Source: Pseudobacter sp. (lineage in GTDB: Bacteria; Bacteroidota; Bacteroidia; Chitinophagales; Chitinophagaceae). Taken from it: 64,000 nt of DNA. The DNA is taken from assembly GCA_017849455.1 (NCBI GenBank), contig JAFIGX010000014.1:1-64000 (forward strand), in the 5' to 3' direction. The translations under genes and the position numbers were made by a program. Positions 34,251 to 43,037 of this stretch are shown piece by piece. The stretch's first letter is position 1; every line of letters starts with the position of its first letter. Below the pieces are notes generated by a model. The model ran no database searches and was not told the origin of the DNA. It worked only from the letters and a program-made list of their open reading frames with translations.

Positions 34251-35273
34251 TTAATTATAGTTTTCTTCCTGTAATTGTGCCTGGTTCTCTTTCATGGCAT
34301 CGATGAAATGCTGAACGGTGTCGTCGAGTGAAGCGCTGCTGCGTCCGCCGGCGGCGTTGAAATGGCCACCACCTTCGAAATAATTGCGGGCAAAAGTATT
34401 CACATCGAAATCGCCTTTGCTGCGGAAGCTCCACTTCCTTTCTTCATCACGGTCGATCACCAGGGCTGCCAGGCGGATGCCCTGTATGCTCAGGGGATAA
34501 TTGACCAGTCCTTCCGTATCACCCGTCTTGATCTCATACCGCAACAGGTCTTTTTTTGAAATGGCGATCAGTGCCGTATTGTATTCATAGAACACTTCCA
34601 TGCGGTGCAACAGCACATGGCCAATGAAGCGTAACCTGTTCTCCAGGTAATTGTCGTAAATATTTTCATGCACCCGTGTATGGTCGAGCCCACGGCCTTT
34701 CAGGAAAGCTACCATATTATGAACGGCAGCGCTGGCAGCGGGAAAACGGAATGAGCCGGTATCGGTCATCACCCCTGCATAGAGGCATTCCGACACTTCC
34801 AGGTTGATCAGGTTACCGAAGCCGCCACCGATGATGAAGTCATAGACCATTTCACAGGTGGAGCTTTTGGAAGTATCGCTGATGCCAAAAGTGAATTTGG
34901 GCATATCGGGCTGCTGGTGATGATCGATCAGGATGCGGGTAAAGGGCAGTTTTTCCAGGGTGGCGGCCATCTGCTTGGTGCGTGCCAGCACATTGAAGTC
35001 GAGGCAGAACAGCCATTCGGCCTTAGCCAGGATCGTCTCTGCCTTTTCTCTTTGCAGCTCGTAATCCACCACTTTGTCGCAGCCCGGCATCCAGTAGAGC
35101 CAGCGTGCCCAGTTGGTGGGTGAGATCACGGTCACCTCATGCCCCAGTTGCACCAGGAAATGGTACAGGCCCAGCGCAGAGCCCATGGCGTCCGCATCAG
35201 GCTTTTGGTGCATGGTGATCACTGCTTTACGTGGCGTGCCCAGTAAGGGATATAATTCGTGGATGGGTTGCAT
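34251..35273 (-). CDS. DHH/DHHA1 phosphoesterase (NrnA-like)
   Basis: Manganese-dependent phosphoesterase of the NrnA type, which degrades very short RNA and cyclic dinucleotide breakdown products and can dephosphorylate pAp. In 340 residues it has HQKPDADAMGSALGL (motif I, about 23-37), the DHH triad at 117-119 (IDHHQQPDMP), the motif VMTDTGSFRFP and the DHHA1 glycine-rich end FEGGGHFNAAGGRSS. Start at ATG 35273 (MQPIHELYPLLG). The 7-codon longer form would begin upstream of a likely promoter element. Lone gene, downstream of repeat copy D. Confidence 0.92.
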   Translation of the reverse strand: MQPIHELYPLLGTPRKAVITMHQKPDADAMGSALGLYHFLVQLGHEVTVISPTNWARWLYWMPGCDKVVDYELQREKAETILAKAEWLFCLDFNVLARTKQMAATLEKLPFTRILIDHHQQPDMPKFTFGISDTSKSSTCEMVYDFIIGGGFGNLINLEVSECLYAGVMTDTGSFRFPAASAAVHNMVAFLKGRGLDHTRVHENIYDNYLENRLRFIGHVLLHRMEVFYEYNTALIAISKKDLLRYEIKTGDTEGLVNYPLSIQGIRLAALVIDRDEERKWSFRSKGDFDVNTFARNYFEGGGHFNAAGGRSSASLDDTVQHFIDAMKENQAQLQEENYN

Positions 35274-35321
35274 AAAACGCTGGCAAAGTTGCACAAATAA
35301 AGTGCAATGTCCAAATGGAAT

Positions 35322-35424
35322 GGGTTGAAAAGTTGACAGGTTAAGAAGTTGACAGGTTTACAAGGGAATCCCCGAATTTCGGAGACCTCCTTGTAAACCT
35401 GTCAACTTCTTAACCTGTCAACCT
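35322..35424. repeat. Intergenic inverted repeat with octamer arms (copy D)
   Basis: Left arm GGTTGAAA, AGTTGACA, GGTTAAGA, AGTTGACA, GGTTTACA then AAGGGAATCCCCGAA; the right arm (35384-35424) is the reverse complement with few mismatches. It follows the TraB/GumN stop codon on the minus strand, so it may terminate that gene ahead of the DHH gene. Confidence 0.93.
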
Positions 35425-35426
35425 TC

Positions 35427-36347
35427 TCAAAGCTTATTAGTTCCCGGAGCCTGCATATCATTCTTCAGTGGCTTCACGGTGAAACCGTCTTTCCGGAGCA
35501 GGCTGATCACGCCTTTGGGACCTGCCAGGTGGCCAGCGCCAACGGCGAAAAGGACCGTTTGCCGGCCATGATGGGTAATGGCGGGAATATGTTTAACCCA
35601 ATTGCGGTTGCGGTCGTACAGGAGCAGGTCCATGTATTGGTCCATGCCCGGATCGCTCTTTCTGATGAGTGAATCCATCCGTTGGAGGTCCTGGTTACGA
35701 TATACATCCACCATTTCGAGGGTGGTTTTCTTATAGTTATCGATACTGTCGATATAGGCCACCAGGTCTTTGGCCTGCTTTTCATAAGGAATACTGTCGA
35801 AGATGCCGGCCTGGAAAGCGGCTGTCTCCAATCCTTTGATCTCTTTGCCGTACTGTTTGGCCTCCTTCATGATCAGTTCTTCCATCCCGTTCTTCTTCTC
35901 ACAATCCATCATTTTTTCCCCGATCAGGCTGGAAATGAAATAGGGTTTGAAGCGTCCCATCATGGAAAGCGGCATGGGGAATTTATTCTTGCTGAAATAA
36001 TCCTCTACGCGGTGGTATTCTTCCGGGGTAAGCAGTTCCTCCAGTTTCCTGCCGTCGTTCATCCGCAGGTATTTGACGGCGCCCAGCATTTCCTGGATAT
36101 TGTCCATATCCAGCTCGAAATAGATCTCACCGGCGTCCTTGATAGCTTTTTTCAGGTTATCGCTCAGGGTAGCGTCATCGGCGCAAAGGATATGCATAGT
36201 GCCGAAAAGGTAGGAAGGCTTCTGCATATCTTTCCCGCTCACCTCCCATAGAAGGGTATTCGGGTCTTTGGGGGATCTCGAAGCTTTTTGCGCATACGTA
36301 ATCAGTGAACTGATCGTTAATAACATTGCCAGGCCTGATTTCTTCAT
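35427..36347 (-). CDS. TraB/GumN family protein
   Basis: A 306-residue exported protein. The signal peptide is MKKSGLAMLLTISSLITYAQ. The family's paired GxxH-type motifs are visible: PSYLFGTMHILCAD near the N-terminus (about 45-58) and VLFAVGAGHLAGPKGVISLLRKDGFTV at the C-terminus. Members are predicted metal-dependent (Tiki-like) proteases, with the GTMH and GAGHL histidines as candidate metal ligands. Target unknown. ATG at 36347 chosen because it gives a conventional signal peptide. Its stop codon borders repeat copy D. Confidence 0.9.
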   Translation of the reverse strand: MKKSGLAMLLTISSLITYAQKASRSPKDPNTLLWEVSGKDMQKPSYLFGTMHILCADDATLSDNLKKAIKDAGEIYFELDMDNIQEMLGAVKYLRMNDGRKLEELLTPEEYHRVEDYFSKNKFPMPLSMMGRFKPYFISSLIGEKMMDCEKKNGMEELIMKEAKQYGKEIKGLETAAFQAGIFDSIPYEKQAKDLVAYIDSIDNYKKTTLEMVDVYRNQDLQRMDSLIRKSDPGMDQYMDLLLYDRNRNWVKHIPAITHHGRQTVLFAVGAGHLAGPKGVISLLRKDGFTVKPLKNDMQAPGTNKL

Positions 36348-36402
36348 AAAACCGGTATTTAAAGTAATAGACAAGCAAATTACAGAGAAAGTTTAGTTTT
36401 CC

Positions 36403-36410
36403 TACATTTG
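36403..36410 (+). promoter_or_regulatory. Probable -7 element of the DUF3857 pair
   Basis: TACATTTG, 28 bases before the ATG at 36439. Likely drives both DUF3857 genes, which are 27 bases apart. Confidence 0.5.
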
Positions 36411-36438
36411 TCATCCATCAAACCCCCTTACAACCGCT

Positions 36439-38379
36439 ATGTTTAGATCGTTATCCGTTCTGCTATCCATCACCCTGCTCTCACTCAGTTCCGCTGCCCA
36501 GTTGCAAACTTCCGATGAGGAAGGCCTCGGCCAGATCGCTGCCCTCAAAAAATTGAACAAGAAAGCCCGGTATGGCGCTTATCTCATCGAAAAGGAGCTC
36601 AGCTTCAGTACCGGTAAAGGCATCACCGGCTCACCGGTGGTAACGGCCCAGGAAGCTGGTAAAGTGGAAATGGTATCTATCGAAAATAAGGTCAATGTCG
36701 GGTACCTGTTGCCATACAACCAGTTCGTGAAACTCACCGATTATGACTTCGGTATCTTTTACAAGAACAAATTCAAGAGCCAGAAATATCCTCCGGTGAA
36801 GGTATCGCTCACGGACGAATCCATTTTCATGGATGATAATTACGGGCAGGTCTATGGATTTGAAGCTGCCGAATCGGGCCAGCGCTGCCGTTTCGTATAC
36901 AATTATGAATATACGGATGCCAAATACCTTACCAGGCTATTCTTTCATGAAACCTTCCCCGTGAAAGAAACCCATATCAGTTTCAAAGTGCCTTCCTGGC
37001 TGGAACTGGAAATACTCGAAAAGAATTTCGCAGGATACAAGGTGAAAAAAGAAATAAAAAAAGAAAAGCAATATAACGTATATACTTATACGGCAGAGAA
37101 CCTGCCGGGTATCAGGCAGGAACCCGCGTCCCTCGCCCGCCCTTACTATCTCCCCCACCTGGTGATCACTGTGCGGAGTTATACTGTTGGCCAGCAGAAA
37201 ATGAATGGCTTCAAATCGCTCGATGATATGTACAACTGGTATAATTTCCTGTACAGGAAAGCTGCCAACCAGCCGGAAGTGCTGAAGGCGCAGGTAACGC
37301 AGCTCCTACAGGGAAAAACGAGCGATGAAGAAAAAGTAAAAGCATTGTATTACTGGGTGCAGGACAATATCCGCTATGTGGCTTTTGAAGAAGGTTATGC
37401 AGGATTCGTACCACAAACCGTGCAGGAAGTATATAAGAACAAATACGGTGATTGTAAAGGGATGGCCAACCTGCTCACGGAAATGCTGAAGCTGGCAGGC
37501 TACAATGCGCATTTCGCCTGGATAGGGACACGGGAGATCCCGTATGATCGTACAGAAGTGCAATCGCTTTGTGTCGACAACCATGCGATCTGCGTACTAT
37601 ACCTCAAAGGCAACACTTATTTCCTCGACGGTACGGAGAAATATGCTCCCTTTGGCAGGAATGCTTACCGGATCCAGGGCAAGAACGTACTTGTACAGGA
37701 TGGCGACAAATACAAAGTTGAAAAAGTGCCGCCTGCCGTGCCGGCGGAAAACCTCATCTCCACCAAAGCATCGCTGGTATTGAAAGGCAATAAGATCACC
37801 GGCCATGTGACCATGACCTTCGATGGAGAATCGAGGAGCTTCTTCCATTATATCTACAACAATATCCCTGCTCCGAAGAGAAAGAGTTTCATTACCCGGT
37901 TGGTTGAACTGCAAAACGGCAACACAGAGGCCACCAATATCAAAACCTCCGATTTCAAGGACCGGGATATCCCACTGGTGTTGGAAGGTGATATCGAGAT
38001 CAGTAACCAGGTAACGCAGGTAGACAAGCTCTGCTATACCAGTATCGACTTTTTCCCCGGCACATTCAGCGGTTTCATTCCCGACGATGAAAGGCAGAAC
38101 CCGATCGATATGGACCATGTGTTCCTGGCGAATGATGAAGTGACGCTGGAATTACCGGCCAATGCCAAAATGCAGGCGGCGCCCGCCAATTTCCAATCAT
38201 CTTTCAACAATAACAGCATGGACGCATCCTACACCACCGTGGGTAACAAGATCGTGCTGAAAAAGAAGATGAGCCTCACTTCCCCGGTGATCAACAATGC
38301 CGATTTCGCCGGCTGGAAAGCATTCCTCAACAAGATCAGGGAATTCAACCGCAGTAATGTAACTATCAAATTACAATAG
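36439..38379 (+). CDS. Exported DUF3857 protein with active-site transglutaminase domain
   Basis: A 646-residue protein with signal peptide (MFRSLSVLLSITLLSLSSAAQ), a DUF3857 beta-rich domain (about 40-260) and a transglutaminase-like cysteine-protease-fold domain (about 280-420). The catalytic triad is complete: Cys339 (KYGDCKGMANLL), His382 (DNHAICVLY) and Asp397 (FLDGTEKY). A beta-rich C-terminal region follows (DUF2569/DUF3858-like position). Related proteins act in the envelope on unknown substrates. It is followed 27 bases later by a longer relative whose active site appears lost, so the two may form a complex. Confidence 0.93.
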   Translation: MFRSLSVLLSITLLSLSSAAQLQTSDEEGLGQIAALKKLNKKARYGAYLIEKELSFSTGKGITGSPVVTAQEAGKVEMVSIENKVNVGYLLPYNQFVKLTDYDFGIFYKNKFKSQKYPPVKVSLTDESIFMDDNYGQVYGFEAAESGQRCRFVYNYEYTDAKYLTRLFFHETFPVKETHISFKVPSWLELEILEKNFAGYKVKKEIKKEKQYNVYTYTAENLPGIRQEPASLARPYYLPHLVITVRSYTVGQQKMNGFKSLDDMYNWYNFLYRKAANQPEVLKAQVTQLLQGKTSDEEKVKALYYWVQDNIRYVAFEEGYAGFVPQTVQEVYKNKYGDCKGMANLLTEMLKLAGYNAHFAWIGTREIPYDRTEVQSLCVDNHAICVLYLKGNTYFLDGTEKYAPFGRNAYRIQGKNVLVQDGDKYKVEKVPPAVPAENLISTKASLVLKGNKITGHVTMTFDGESRSFFHYIYNNIPAPKRKSFITRLVELQNGNTEATNIKTSDFKDRDIPLVLEGDIEISNQVTQVDKLCYTSIDFFPGTFSGFIPDDERQNPIDMDHVFLANDEVTLELPANAKMQAAPANFQSSFNNNSMDASYTTVGNKIVLKKKMSLTSPVINNADFAGWKAFLNKIREFNRSNVTIKLQ

Positions 38380-38406
38380 CCCTCGAATCAATAATAAAGA
38401 GCAGTC

Positions 38407-40689
38407 ATGAAAAAAATAGTCTTATACCTGTTATTGGTGGCTTTAAGCACCGGCCAGTTGTATGCGCAACAACGGATCACGAAAAAAGAACTTGACCTTT
38501 TCAAAAAGAACTTGGAGGCTAGTCCACTGTTGTCCGATGCCGATGAAGATTTCAAAGGGAATGCCGTGCCGGCCAACTGGTCGAACGAAAGTGCTGTGAT
38601 CCTTTGTCAGAAGACTTCTATCGACTTCGACAGGAAGGGGCTTAGCGTAGGGAAGCGGATCGGACGGAATATCTTTGGCATCATCGGCGCCATCCCTACC
38701 CTCGGGATCAGTCTCATCACCGCCAATACCAGCAATGATACCAAGATCCTCATCGAAGAAACGGAAAGGCGCAAGATCCTGCTCAAAGACAAATTCGCTA
38801 TCGATCAGTATTCGATATTATATTTCCGCCTGTCGACCGACGGGGATGCTTTCTCGGCGCGGGTCATCAAAAAAGACGGTACAGTTCGCCCTGTGGACTT
38901 TGCAGATGCTGTACGGGTGGAAGACATCAAATCGGTCCCATCCATATTCAGGAGCTATACGGACGAGCGGGTATCTTCTACCTATCGCCCGCTGTACTTC
39001 AAGATCGCAGTGCCTGACCTGGAAGAAGGTGATATGATCGAATATGAATTCAAGAATTTCAATACACAGCAATTCTATCATAATCCCAGCTATATGGAAT
39101 TCGACCCGGTCTACTATCTCTGCAACCGGGAAATGCCTGTGAGCAAACAGATCATCGAGGTAGTAGCGGCGGATGACAAATACTATATCGGGTATAAAAG
39201 CATGAAAGGGGCTCCTGAATTCATGCAATCGAACAACAAAGGTAAGAGGGTTTACCGTTGGGTCGACAATAACCGGGAAAAGCTCACGGATACCCGCTTT
39301 GTGAGCGAGTTCATGGAAATGCCTTCCGTCAAATTCCAGGTGATCTATGCGCGGAACAGCAGCAGGAACTTCATCTGGTTCAAGGATGAAGCGGACATGA
39401 AAAGGGATATCAGCCTGGATGAGCTGGGCGCCAAGGCCAAAACATTCTGGTTCAATCCTGAAAAGCTGCAGACCACCGGCGACTATAATGCCGGACTAAG
39501 GGCCGATGTGGATGTTACGGTAAAGAACATCTTCAAATCGCTCAAGAAAAAAGGGATTACAGATGGCCTCGAAGATGACTACGTACGCAAGGCATACTAC
39601 TATATAAGGTCGCAGACCCTATACCGGAATTGGAGCGATTATGCATTTGCCCGGGTATTCTCCTGGCTGCTGGAACTGAAAAAGATCGATCATGAGATCG
39701 TGGTAACGGCGCCGAATAACCGGACAAACCTGAACTCGGTGGCATTCACGCAGGAAATTGCCTGGCTCATAAAATATAAGAACAAATACTACGTGAATCC
39801 CGGCGAGCACCAGAACCCGGAAGAAATACCGGCCAACCTGGCGGGCAATACGGTGATCCGTTTCAACTTCAAAAATGAAAAGGCAGCCATCGCCAATGAA
39901 GTGCTGCCGATGTCGGATTCTCTCGACAATGCCCTGCTTACGCAGATCAATGCCTCTCTCAATGGGGCCGGTATGACGATAGAGAAAACGGTGGATGCAA
40001 AGGGATTGGTAAAAGACGACCTGGAAGATGATGTACTGGCATTGACCCCGTTCATGGAATCCGATTTCAGGAACTACGATGGTATGAGCATGTGGGAAGG
40101 GCTCGATAACAAGCAGGAAGAAAAGGCCCAGACGGATTTCAATGAGCAAAAGAAGCTTTGGAAGGATGCCAAACCGGATATGATGAAGGCCATAGCGGAA
40201 AATGACTACGGGTTTACTGTAGAAAAATACTCGAGCTTCCGGGTATTGCAGGATGGCCGGAGCTATAAAAAGAAAAATCTGAAGTATAGCGAATCATTTG
40301 TGCTGGCCGATATGAGCGCATCGGCCGGTTCCGATCTGGTAGTTCCGTTACCGGCCCTGATGGGCACGCAATTGAAGGTCAAAAAAGAAGAGCGCGTACG
40401 TTCGTTGCCGGTAGATACCAGGTACCCACGCGCATTGAGCTGGAAGATATATTTCACCATACCTGCCGGTTATGCGGTGAAAGGATTGGAGGGCCTGCAG
40501 CAATCGGTCGACAATGAATGCGCCAGCTTCAACAGCAGGGCGTTCCAGGAAGGGAATATGCTGGTGCTGGAGCTGAGAAAAATGTACAAGGGACGCCGGT
40601 TCGATGCGGCGCAGTGGACGCAGGTGGTAGCTATGCTGGACGCGGCCTACGCATTTTCACAGGCGAAGATCATACTGCAAAAGCAGTAA
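38407..40689 (+). CDS. Exported DUF3857 protein with degenerate transglutaminase-like domain
   Basis: A 760-residue protein with a signal peptide (MKKIVLYLLLVALSTGQLYAQ). DUF3857-type sequence spans about 110-330 (ILYFRLSTDGDAFSARVIKKDGTVRPVD ... LEEGDMIEYEFKNF). The region 370-480 aligns in layout with a transglutaminase core (DDYVRKAYYYIRSQTLYRNWSDYAFARVFSWLLELKKIDHEIV), but where the preceding gene has GDC the sequence is SDY (Tyr412), and no matching His-Asp pair is obvious. It is therefore probably a non-catalytic relative with a binding or scaffold role. Same operon as the active paralogue. Confidence 0.88.
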   Translation: MKKIVLYLLLVALSTGQLYAQQRITKKELDLFKKNLEASPLLSDADEDFKGNAVPANWSNESAVILCQKTSIDFDRKGLSVGKRIGRNIFGIIGAIPTLGISLITANTSNDTKILIEETERRKILLKDKFAIDQYSILYFRLSTDGDAFSARVIKKDGTVRPVDFADAVRVEDIKSVPSIFRSYTDERVSSTYRPLYFKIAVPDLEEGDMIEYEFKNFNTQQFYHNPSYMEFDPVYYLCNREMPVSKQIIEVVAADDKYYIGYKSMKGAPEFMQSNNKGKRVYRWVDNNREKLTDTRFVSEFMEMPSVKFQVIYARNSSRNFIWFKDEADMKRDISLDELGAKAKTFWFNPEKLQTTGDYNAGLRADVDVTVKNIFKSLKKKGITDGLEDDYVRKAYYYIRSQTLYRNWSDYAFARVFSWLLELKKIDHEIVVTAPNNRTNLNSVAFTQEIAWLIKYKNKYYVNPGEHQNPEEIPANLAGNTVIRFNFKNEKAAIANEVLPMSDSLDNALLTQINASLNGAGMTIEKTVDAKGLVKDDLEDDVLALTPFMESDFRNYDGMSMWEGLDNKQEEKAQTDFNEQKKLWKDAKPDMMKAIAENDYGFTVEKYSSFRVLQDGRSYKKKNLKYSESFVLADMSASAGSDLVVPLPALMGTQLKVKKEERVRSLPVDTRYPRALSWKIYFTIPAGYAVKGLEGLQQSVDNECASFNSRAFQEGNMLVLELRKMYKGRRFDAAQWTQVVAMLDAAYAFSQAKIILQKQ

Positions 40690-40788
40690 GCGGGAAACCG
40701 TTTACTGCTTTTATTTGGTATTGGGATGGGAAAAAAAACGAAAAAATGGTGGTTTTTTCGGGAAATTCGTATTTGGATAGCCGTTATT

Positions 40789-40819
40789 TTTGTTGGGTGG
40801 AAATTATATTTTAGATTTG
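40789..40819 (+). promoter_or_regulatory. Near-ideal Bacteroidota promoter for the 113-aa gene
   Basis: TTTG at 40789-40792 and TAGATTTG at 40812-40819, separated by exactly 19 bases. This is the phylum's -33/-7 consensus. The ATG follows 15 bases after the -7 element. Confidence 0.75.
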
Positions 40820-40834
40820 TAAACGGTTATAACA

Positions 40835-41176
40835 ATGACCCCCATCGCAATGTCAGCAGCAGGCAATATAAAATTGTATGATATCTTCAGAAAAGACCTC
40901 CATCTTCCGGATGAGAAGGCGCTGGAATTGGTACAAGCCATGGAAGAAGCCCATGATGACCGGCATGCTCTAAAGCTTGAGCCGAGGCTGGCAGCGATAG
41001 AAGAAGGTATCCGTTCACTGAAGGCATCTTTCGACACACTCGAAGACCGGTTTGTCACCAAAGTAGAGTTTTATAAAGCGATCGAGGCAGTGAACACAAG
41101 GATCTACGTTATGGGTGTTGCTCAATTTGTCGCTATTGTCGGGTCTGTGCTGGCTATCATGAAGTTCATGCGCTGA
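40835..41176 (+). CDS. Small coiled-coil protein with C-terminal membrane helix
   Basis: A 113-residue protein: an N-terminal alpha-helical part (residues 15-60), a coiled coil (about 50-85, LEPRLAAIEEGIRSLKASFDTLEDRFVTKVEF) and one C-terminal transmembrane helix (about 92-110, VMGVAQFVAIVGSVLAIMKF). The design resembles DUF1640/CCDC90-like tail-anchored proteins, which form oligomeric stalks; that similarity is by layout only. It has its own strong promoter. An alternative start is the ATG five codons later. Function unknown. Confidence 0.75.
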   Translation: MTPIAMSAAGNIKLYDIFRKDLHLPDEKALELVQAMEEAHDDRHALKLEPRLAAIEEGIRSLKASFDTLEDRFVTKVEFYKAIEAVNTRIYVMGVAQFVAIVGSVLAIMKFMR

Positions 41177-41304
41177 ACTGATCATACCTTCCACCTGTTT
41201 TCTTTTTATCTATTAAATGGATGATGCCTCAAAAAAATTGAACTTCAACACCCTACTGGTGATGGCAGATATTGTATATTTAAGAACTAATCTGCATTGA
41301 CACC

Positions 41305-42372
41305 ATGCCTGGTAAAACCACAGTAGCCTATGGACGGGCTTTATACTATCCTTATATTGAATTCCATGATGAAAAATGGGTAAAAGCTGCTGCCTTATAT
41401 TATGAGGGTATCGACAGGATCGTACCCGGATCGGTGATCCCCCGTGATACGGATTTTGTAAAGAAATTGCAGGATGAAGAAGGATTCACCCGTCAGCTCG
41501 ACCCCATGGAGGCAGCAGAGCAGATCGCTCCTGATTTCTTCGGGTATGCAGGTGAAGTATTGCAGGAGCAGGAACAACGCGGGCTGTTATTACACCGTCT
41601 GGGCATTCATTACCAACATCAGCAGGATTTCTCCCTCCATATCCACAAAGTGGGGCTTTCACTACAGCGGCAATTGCCTGCACTGGGGCTGGCACTTCCC
41701 CCCGACCCTTCACATCCACTACTTTTCAAACTCGAAGGAGCGACAGCCGCCATGTACATGACCTATCTGGCCCAATTCATGGCCAATGAGCGCAACCTGC
41801 CTCTTGTCACGGATGATGCGGATTTCCAGGTATTGCTTCGTCGGGCGCCTATAACGCCCTACCCCGCCCAGGAAGATAAAGGGCCACTCCTCGCATCGAT
41901 GGTGGTAGAATCGGTGGTCCCGCGGGACCTCGCCAATATTTCCGCCGATCAGATCATTGCTTTTCGCCGACGGTATAAAGATGAAAGGGCATTGTTTTAT
42001 GATGCTGTGCGGGAACTGGTTTCTGAAATGGAGACCATGGACCATCCCGAAGCGATCCGCGATTTCCTGGAACGAAAGCAGCACACAGTTTTACACGCTA
42101 CCAGGAACCTGGAACGGGCATATACTTCATTGAAAATATCAACGGCCACTGCCCTGCTGAGCCTGTCAGTTCCGGCTTTTGCCTCCGGACTGGGCCCAGG
42201 CATTGCTGCCGGTGCAGTGGTGGCTGTTGCTGTTGGACGGGCGGTGGGCACCGGGCTCGACTATTTCCGCAACCGAAAAAGCAGCCCTTATGCCTATGTG
42301 CTGGCCCTGAAACACCAGTTAGATAAGGAAAAGCTGGCCTCTCAACTGATAGCCGGTAAGCTGATCCTGTGA
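41305..42372 (+). CDS. DUF6236 family protein
   Basis: A 355-residue protein opening with the family's YGRALYYPYIEFHDEKWVKAAALYYEGIDRIVP block (about 9-41). Most of the protein is helical and soluble. Residues about 275-315 form a Gly/Ala-rich hydrophobic stretch (ALLSLSVPAFASGLGPGIAAGAVVAVAVG) that could enter a membrane. DUF6236 has no known biochemical role; members are scattered among bacteria, often in accessory regions. A TATATTTA sequence 22 bases before the ATG is a near match to the -7 element. Monocistronic as far as can be judged. Confidence 0.8.
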   Translation: MPGKTTVAYGRALYYPYIEFHDEKWVKAAALYYEGIDRIVPGSVIPRDTDFVKKLQDEEGFTRQLDPMEAAEQIAPDFFGYAGEVLQEQEQRGLLLHRLGIHYQHQQDFSLHIHKVGLSLQRQLPALGLALPPDPSHPLLFKLEGATAAMYMTYLAQFMANERNLPLVTDDADFQVLLRRAPITPYPAQEDKGPLLASMVVESVVPRDLANISADQIIAFRRRYKDERALFYDAVRELVSEMETMDHPEAIRDFLERKQHTVLHATRNLERAYTSLKISTATALLSLSVPAFASGLGPGIAAGAVVAVAVGRAVGTGLDYFRNRKSSPYAYVLALKHQLDKEKLASQLIAGKLIL

Positions 42373-42463
42373 TCGATCAGCAAAAAAATCGATACATTGC
42401 ATACTAAACTGGTCCAATCATCATTATACAATAAGCAATTTCGAACAATAAAATCCAGCGTAT

Positions 42464-42622
42464 ATGTCTTTACTATCCAACAATAAAAAGAACGACAAAA
42501 AGGGCAAGAAGAATCCCCAAAACAACGCTTCCGGGTCTAAGTTCATCCTCAAACCAGGCAATGTCAAAAGCGCAGGATTTTCCAAAAAGCCTCTCAAGAC
42601 CGGTGGCACCAGAGGTAGCTGA
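42464..42622 (+). CDS. Small, very basic protein (52 aa)
   Basis: An ATG-to-TGA frame of 52 codons. The product is extremely rich in Lys, Asn, Gly and Ser (MSLLSNNKKNDKKGKKNPQ... then KFILKPGNVKSAGFSKKPLKTGGTRGS) and is probably disordered. Highly basic tiny proteins of this sort bind nucleic acids or ribosomes. No family recognised. It lies 20 bases before the next gene, so they may share a transcript. Confidence 0.6.
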   Translation: MSLLSNNKKNDKKGKKNPQNNASGSKFILKPGNVKSAGFSKKPLKTGGTRGS

Positions 42623-42642
42623 TCTGTTCAGCCAGTAATATC

Positions 42643-42900
42643 ATGAACGACCCCCACGACGATCTTTTTGATCTCCCTGTGACCTACAAGGGACAATTGC
42701 TGCATTTCCCGGCAAGATTGCTGAACTATGGATATACCCATAAGATCCGGGTAGAAGTATATGGTGTGGAGGTATTGCTGGAACCGGATGAGGAAAGGAA
42801 TTACCGGGCAGTGGTCGATAACGAGCTGGCCCATGCCGGGTCGATCGATAAGGCATTGCTGGCGGAGATTGTATCGGTTGTTGAATCGATCGTCAAGTAA
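42643..42900 (+). CDS. Unknown small protein (85 aa)
   Basis: A soluble 85-residue protein with an acidic start (MNDPHDDLFDLPVTYKG), several beta strands (LLHFPARLLNYGYTHKIRVEVYGVEVLLEPDEERNYRAVV) and a C-terminal helix. The layout suggests a small beta-sheet domain. No motif recognised. It is 20 bases downstream of the 52-aa basic protein, and 137 bases upstream of the methyltransferase gene. Confidence 0.72.
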   Translation: MNDPHDDLFDLPVTYKGQLLHFPARLLNYGYTHKIRVEVYGVEVLLEPDEERNYRAVVDNELAHAGSIDKALLAEIVSVVESIVK

Positions 42901-43037
42901 CCGGTTTTCATTGCAAGGGACCTACTCCACATAATAATATATTGTAATAATTTCTTCCTGTTTCGAAATAATCACTGTTGCATATAGGGGGAGCGGCTTT
43001 TGTCAGGTTTTGTATTCGACCAAACCTGATTAGTTGC

